Shown here: piece after piece, positions 60,840-64,000 of the stretch | Layout: every line of letters starts with the position of its first letter | Numbering within the stretch: position 1 is the first letter of the stretch | From: Anaerobacillus alkaliphilus | GTDB lineage: Bacteria; Bacillota; Bacilli; Bacillales; Anaerobacillaceae | Direction: 5' to 3' | DNA: 64,000 nt | Assembly (NCBI RefSeq): GCF_004116265.1 | Contig: NZ_QOUX01000046.1 | Coordinates: 62,001 to 126,000 of the forward strand | Made by a program: the position numbers and the translations under genes | Notes under the pieces: generated by a model | Seen by the model: the letters and a program-made list of their open reading frames with translations, nothing else | Told to the model about the DNA's origin: nothing | Databases searched by the model: none

Positions 60840-61694
60840 CTATAGATATTGCTTAATTTTCGGAAAAACCTTTAGTGCATTACGATAGAATACATCTTCA
60901 TGATACTCTTTTGGAATAAACCTTTTAATAAAATCAATATAAGGTTGAACTTGAACCAGTGGCCAGTCCGTTCCAAAAAGCAACTTGTCGTAATGATCAC
61001 AAAACGTAATCGCATGTCTTAAGTGGTCATAAAAGTGCGGTGTATTCGAAATACGATGCACCTCATTTTTATCACCAACAATTAACCCGGACAAGTCGGC
61101 ATACATGTTTGAATTTTTGTAAACGACTTCTGCCCCGTCTAAAACCCAAGGGTCACCAAAGTGAGCCATCATAAATGTAACATTTCGGTTTTGTACAGCG
61201 ACTTCATCTAATGTTAGTGGATGCGAATACTTCAATAATCCCCGTTCAGAGTAAGTATCGCCACAGTGAAACACTACAGGAACCTTGTAGGCAGCAGCAA
61301 GCTCGTAAACAGGTCCATATATTTTATCGTAGGCATAATATGGATAGTAGCCTAAGTATATTTTCACCCCGACGACCTGCTCTTTTTGTAGCTCAGCTTC
61401 TAAATTACGCAATTGCTCTTGATTAAGAGCATGCGGATTGACACCAGCACAATAAACGATGCCTGTATGTTCGTTTTTAAGCATATCTAGCCCCATTGGT
61501 GTAGGTGCAGCTGCGTCTGGAAAACCACCCTGTTCCACTTCTGTGACTCCCATACCTATCCCAAGTACGACATTAGCAGCACGATATTCTTTCATTAGTC
61601 CATCATAAGAATAGTCAATGTCGGATCGGTCTGTTGCAGTTTTATGAAAACTTTCGATATTAGAAAAGTGCATATGAGCATCAATAATCTTCAA
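60840..61694 (-). CDS. Amidohydrolase family protein (TIM-barrel)
   Basis: A 284-residue enzyme of the amidohydrolase_2 type: IDAHMHF at the start (HxH), VGVKIYLGYYPYYA, VFHCGDTYS (His), MAHFGDP (His) and LLFGTDWPL (Asp), the usual metal ligands. It lacks an extra domain. Related enzymes decarboxylate or hydrolyse ring compounds; the substrate is not known here. TTG at 61692-61694 behind AAAGGAAGG; the frame upstream to 61718 starts within the site. Confidence 0.88.
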   Translation of the reverse strand: MKIIDAHMHFSNIESFHKTATDRSDIDYSYDGLMKEYRAANVVLGIGMGVTEVEQGGFPDAAAPTPMGLDMLKNEHTGIVYCAGVNPHALNQEQLRNLEAELQKEQVVGVKIYLGYYPYYAYDKIYGPVYELAAAYKVPVVFHCGDTYSERGLLKYSHPLTLDEVAVQNRNVTFMMAHFGDPWVLDGAEVVYKNSNMYADLSGLIVGDKNEVHRISNTPHFYDHLRHAITFCDHYDKLLFGTDWPLVQVQPYIDFIKRFIPKEYHEDVFYRNALKVFPKIKQYL

Positions 61695-61769
61695 TCGGAC
61701 CTTCCTTTCTAAGAACAAAATATTTTAACATCTTTAAAATTGTATGTAAAAAGTTCTCGATCGTCGAAC

Positions 61770-62246
61770 TCAAAGGTTTTCGTTGCCTTTTACTTGAACA
61801 AATGCGTTATTGAGAGCACCTTGAATTGCTCTACCACGATCTTTTTTTCTTTTTTTGAATTCCGTAATAATTTCTTCACCTTGAAATCCTTCTTCAATAA
61901 TGCTGCGTAGGATCATATCCGAAAAATCATCTTCTTTTACAACAAGTAATCCATCAAGGAGAACACTTGTATTGGTTTGAATTTTCTTTACATTTTTCAC
62001 CGTACAGACAAAGGTTGCTGGTGCATTCGTTCTTTTTGTAATTGTCGCTTCTACCATAAATTTTTCCTGTGTTTCATATAACTTTTGAAAATATTGCTGA
62101 TAATTATCACCGACAACAGCCTCTATGATCCAATTTTTTTGTACCTCTTCTTTATTGATAATTAACCCATCGACAAGGGGAATTTCCTTAGGTTCAATCT
62201 CATGATCTAATAATACAACTAACGAACATAACTTAAATGTTTTCAT
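61770..62246 (-). CDS. YwpF-like protein
   Basis: A 158-residue soluble protein: MKTFKLCSLVVLL, then EIPLVDGLIINKEE, ITKRTNAPATF, and VLLDGLLVVKEDDFSDMILRSII. This order and spacing match the YwpF family (about 136 residues in B. subtilis; a C-terminal extension of about 20 residues here). It has no known function. ATG behind GAGGGGTG. Not linked to ssbB as in B. subtilis. Confidence 0.78.
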   Translation of the reverse strand: MKTFKLCSLVVLLDHEIEPKEIPLVDGLIINKEEVQKNWIIEAVVGDNYQQYFQKLYETQEKFMVEATITKRTNAPATFVCTVKNVKKIQTNTSVLLDGLLVVKEDDFSDMILRSIIEEGFQGEEIITEFKKRKKDRGRAIQGALNNAFVQVKGNENL

Positions 62247-62331
62247 TGTTTACACCCCTCTTAATATTCATCATATATTTATCATATCATAAATCCATAT
62301 TTTTCTTAATCTTTCTTCTAGTACAAAGGAA

Positions 62332-62358
62332 AAGGGCTAACTTTAATTGTTAGCCCTT
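62332..62358 (-). terminator. Terminator of the YhcN-like gene
   Basis: AAGGGCTAAC pairs with GTTAGCCCTT; TTTTCC follows on the minus strand. Confidence 0.8.
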
Positions 62359-62363
62359 AATAC

Positions 62364-63002
62364 TTATTGTCCAGCTATCGGACCATGATCATTATCAAGT
62401 GCACCTTCTTGTTCTTGTCGAAAGCCATCATCTAATAACTGAATTCGATCAACTGCCTGACGATCTGTAATAACAATGATTTCTTTGTTTGGATACCTAT
62501 TATTTATAAACTCTGTGATATTAGCTTTTAGTGTTTGGCGATCTTCCGTTTCCGTATCTACAGCAATTAGTAGCCGATTTTGCTGACTTATAACTCTGAC
62601 ATTGCGAACAGTATCTAGCTGAAGAAGTTCAAGTCGAATTTGTTCTGGGATATTCCGATCAGACGTATCACGTTCAGTAAATGCTCTTGGAGTTCCTTGA
62701 AACTCTCCAGCAGCATGAAATCGAGAGATTCTTCTGTTCATATCTGGTGGACGTCCATCTACAATTCCATTTATGCCCCGGCCAGGACGTTCATCTCTCG
62801 TGATAATTCTGGCGATTGGATTTTTTGGATCTCGTTGTTGATTCCATAAACCGTAGCCTTCTCCCCGTTGATGATCATGTCCAGTAAATCTACCTGCATC
62901 ATTTTCTAACCCAGGATCCACACCTCTATCATTAATCCCACAACCACTCATATAAAAAACAATAAAAAATATGACAATGCTTATTCGTACACTTTTTTTC
63001 AT
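62364..63002 (-). CDS. YhcN/YlaJ family sporulation lipoprotein
   Basis: A 212-residue lipoprotein (lipobox MSGC, Cys about residue 21). A long charged linker (residues 25-115, rich in Arg, Asp and Gly) is followed by the YhcN/YlaJ domain with VRNVRVISQQNRLLIAVDTET and EIIVITDRQAVDRI. These proteins sit on the forespore membrane or spore coat and are read by sigma-G/F. ATG after AAAGAGGAG. Confidence 0.88.
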   Translation of the reverse strand: MKKSVRISIVIFFIVFYMSGCGINDRGVDPGLENDAGRFTGHDHQRGEGYGLWNQQRDPKNPIARIITRDERPGRGINGIVDGRPPDMNRRISRFHAAGEFQGTPRAFTERDTSDRNIPEQIRLELLQLDTVRNVRVISQQNRLLIAVDTETEDRQTLKANITEFINNRYPNKEIIVITDRQAVDRIQLLDDGFRQEQEGALDNDHGPIAGQ

Positions 63003-63109
63003 GTATGAGCACTCCTCTTTTTCATAACTGCACTTTTGCTGTTATGATTAGAGTGAGTTATTTATTATCATTTTACTCATTTAATTTTTCGAAAAGTTGG
63101 TGACACCTT

Positions 63110-63598
63110 TTGCACGAGATACTCTTAGAGTCATTCAAGTCCGAATTGCAGAAAACCTATAAATTAAAGTTATTCCAAGACCGATTGCTTGCCTTTGATC
63201 ACCAGTTAAGACGTTACTGCTCAATACAACTAATAAACAAATCAGTAATTCCTATTGAACTAGCGAGAGTTTATTTTCAGTGGCTAAGCTCGGCCTCAAA
63301 AAAAATGATCAAAGTGAAAGAAACTCAAAATCAATTTGAACTATTCGTCACTTTTATCCCTAAACCTCTACTAATTCTTACTTTAATTGAAGCAGATGAT
63401 GAGCGGGCAATCTATTTAGTTTCAGGAGGGTTACTAGCTAAGTCAAACCAACAAGGTACTTTTTCATTTTTACGTTTTGATCATCATTCGATGATAGCTC
63501 TTCAACACTTTCAACCGAGACTTCCCTGGTGGTTATATATTCTTACACAAGCTCCCATCCATGAACTAGTAATGACTTCGTTTCAAAAAAGAAAATAG
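63110..63598 (+). CDS. Unknown 162-residue protein
   Basis: TTG start at 63110 with only a weak GGTG site. The product is soluble, with a helical N-terminus (LLESFKSELQKTYKLK) and beta segments (LRRYCSIQLINKSVIPIEL, FELFVTFIPKPLLILTLIE). It has no recognised motif. A hairpin follows. Codon use looks like the neighbours. It could be a truncated member of a larger family. Confidence 0.6.
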   Translation: MHEILLESFKSELQKTYKLKLFQDRLLAFDHQLRRYCSIQLINKSVIPIELARVYFQWLSSASKKMIKVKETQNQFELFVTFIPKPLLILTLIEADDERAIYLVSGGLLAKSNQQGTFSFLRFDHHSMIALQHFQPRLPWWLYILTQAPIHELVMTSFQKRK

Positions 63599-63617
63599 GC
63601 AACTACCGGCCTATTTT
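63592..63617 (+). terminator. Terminator of the 63.1-kb gene
   Basis: AAAATAGG pairs with CCTATTTT. Confidence 0.65.
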
Positions 63618-63635
63618 AGCTTTATTCAACAACAA

Positions 63636-63670
63636 AAAAAGTACAAGTAGTGTGAATACTTGTACTTTTT
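63636..63670 (-). terminator. Terminator of the chemotaxis receptor gene
   Basis: AAAAAGTACAAGTA on the transcript pairs with TACTTGTACTTTTT (7-base loop). Confidence 0.88.
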
Positions 63671-63678
63671 CATTATCG

Positions 63679-64000
63679 TTAAATTTTAAACTTATTAATT
63701 TCGTCCTGTAATTCCTGTGCCAGCTTACTTAAGTTCGTAGCAGAAGATTGAATTTCTTCCATTGACGAAAGTTGTTGCTCAGATCCTGCAGCAACAGAAC
63801 GGAAATGTTCCGCTGTTTCCCCAGCAACATTAGCCATTTCATCTACAGAAGCACTAACTTGTTGTGAGCTTGCAGAAATTTGTTCTGCCGTAGCCGAAAC
63901 TTCTTGAATTTGCGAAGAAACATTTTGAATAGCCGCAAGAATTCGTTCAAAGGCATATCCAGTTTCACCAACAACTACGATACCAGCTTCTACTTCCTTC
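63679..64000 (-). CDS. Methyl-accepting chemotaxis protein (partial, C-terminus)
   Basis: The last 106 residues of a receptor that extends beyond the window. Heptads VSSQIQEVSATAEQISASSQQVSAS and MANVAGETAEHFRSVAAGSEQQ form the C-terminal methylation coiled coil, with Glu/Gln pairs as methylation sites; the end reads LSKLAQELQDEINKFKI. It lacks a visible pentapeptide tether. CheV at 50 kb could couple such receptors to CheA. Confidence 0.88.
   Translation of the reverse strand, partial: KEVEAGIVVVGETGYAFERILAAIQNVSSQIQEVSATAEQISASSQQVSASVDEMANVAGETAEHFRSVAAGSEQQLSSMEEIQSSATNLSKLAQELQDEINKFKI

Overview
The window comes from the chromosome of a low-GC, endospore-forming Firmicute of the Bacillaceae. 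The evidence is a type-B RNase P RNA, a GerA/GerB/GerC germinant-receptor operon, CotD, YhcN/YlaJ and other spore-associated proteins, strong AGGAGG ribosome binding sites, many TTG/GTG starts, and the block ypwA, ypvA, ypsC, rnpB, gpsB, ypsA, cotD, dynA (ypbR), yprB/mrfB, yprA/mrfA, which resembles part of the Bacillus subtilis map. A class III hybrid-cluster protein behind an Fnr-type promoter suggests anaerobic or nitrosative metabolism, so an Anaerobacillus-like or related facultative bacillus is plausible. The species cannot be named from the sequence alone. No tRNA, transposase, prophage or CRISPR array was seen.

Layout. 0-8.5 kb: a cation exchanger behind a yybP-ykoY manganese riboswitch, a GDPD/MFS pair, a SplA-like protein, a MarR/azoreductase pair with palindromic operators, a sensor kinase, a rhodanese/nitroreductase pair, and an M42 aminopeptidase gene broken by one in-frame stop. 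8.5-21 kb: peptidases (M32, M3), YneR-like HesB protein, MoaA, the DinG-like helicase YpvA, YpsC, RNase P RNA, RNase H, GpsB, YpsA, CotD and a 2Fe-2S ferredoxin. 21-29 kb: a double dynamin (DynA) behind the MrfA/MrfB repair helicase-exonuclease pair. 29-34 kb: a three-gene module of two membrane proteins plus an M20 peptidase, then a LOV (blue-light) PP2C phosphatase. 34-46 kb: the germination operon, DUF2935, YitT, a DEDDh exonuclease, two NlpC/P60 wall hydrolases, an MFS transporter and a lipase-like hydrolase. 46-53 kb: HD hydrolase, DUF3891, Hcp, YuiD, YhfH, CheV, IlvA and a small exported protein. 53-57.7 kb: a five-gene operon with two ABC transporters around a YtrA-type GntR regulator, divergent from a toast_rack lipoprotein. 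57.7-64 kb: a GH13 lipoprotein with a cre box, a cyclophilin lipoprotein, YhjD-like, amidohydrolase, YwpF-like and YhcN-like genes, and the C-terminus of a chemotaxis receptor.

Most notable observations: (1) a 160-162 bp MITE present twice (4408-4567 and 10497-10658), each copy flanked by its own perfect 8-bp target duplication; (2) the Mn riboswitch in front of an exchanger of the Na/Ca type; (3) the unnamed membrane pair with an M20 peptidase at 29.1-31.9 kb; (4) the LOV-PP2C photoreceptor phosphatase; (5) a hairpin that buries the dynA ribosome binding site and the yprB stop codon; (6) an Fnr half-site palindrome centred at -41.5 of the predicted hcp promoter; (7) a YtrA-like operator lying on the -10 box of the ABC operon.

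Start codons were chosen by Shine-Dalgarno spacing, so several starts lie inside longer open frames. Family names rest on recognition of motifs by eye; no database search was possible.
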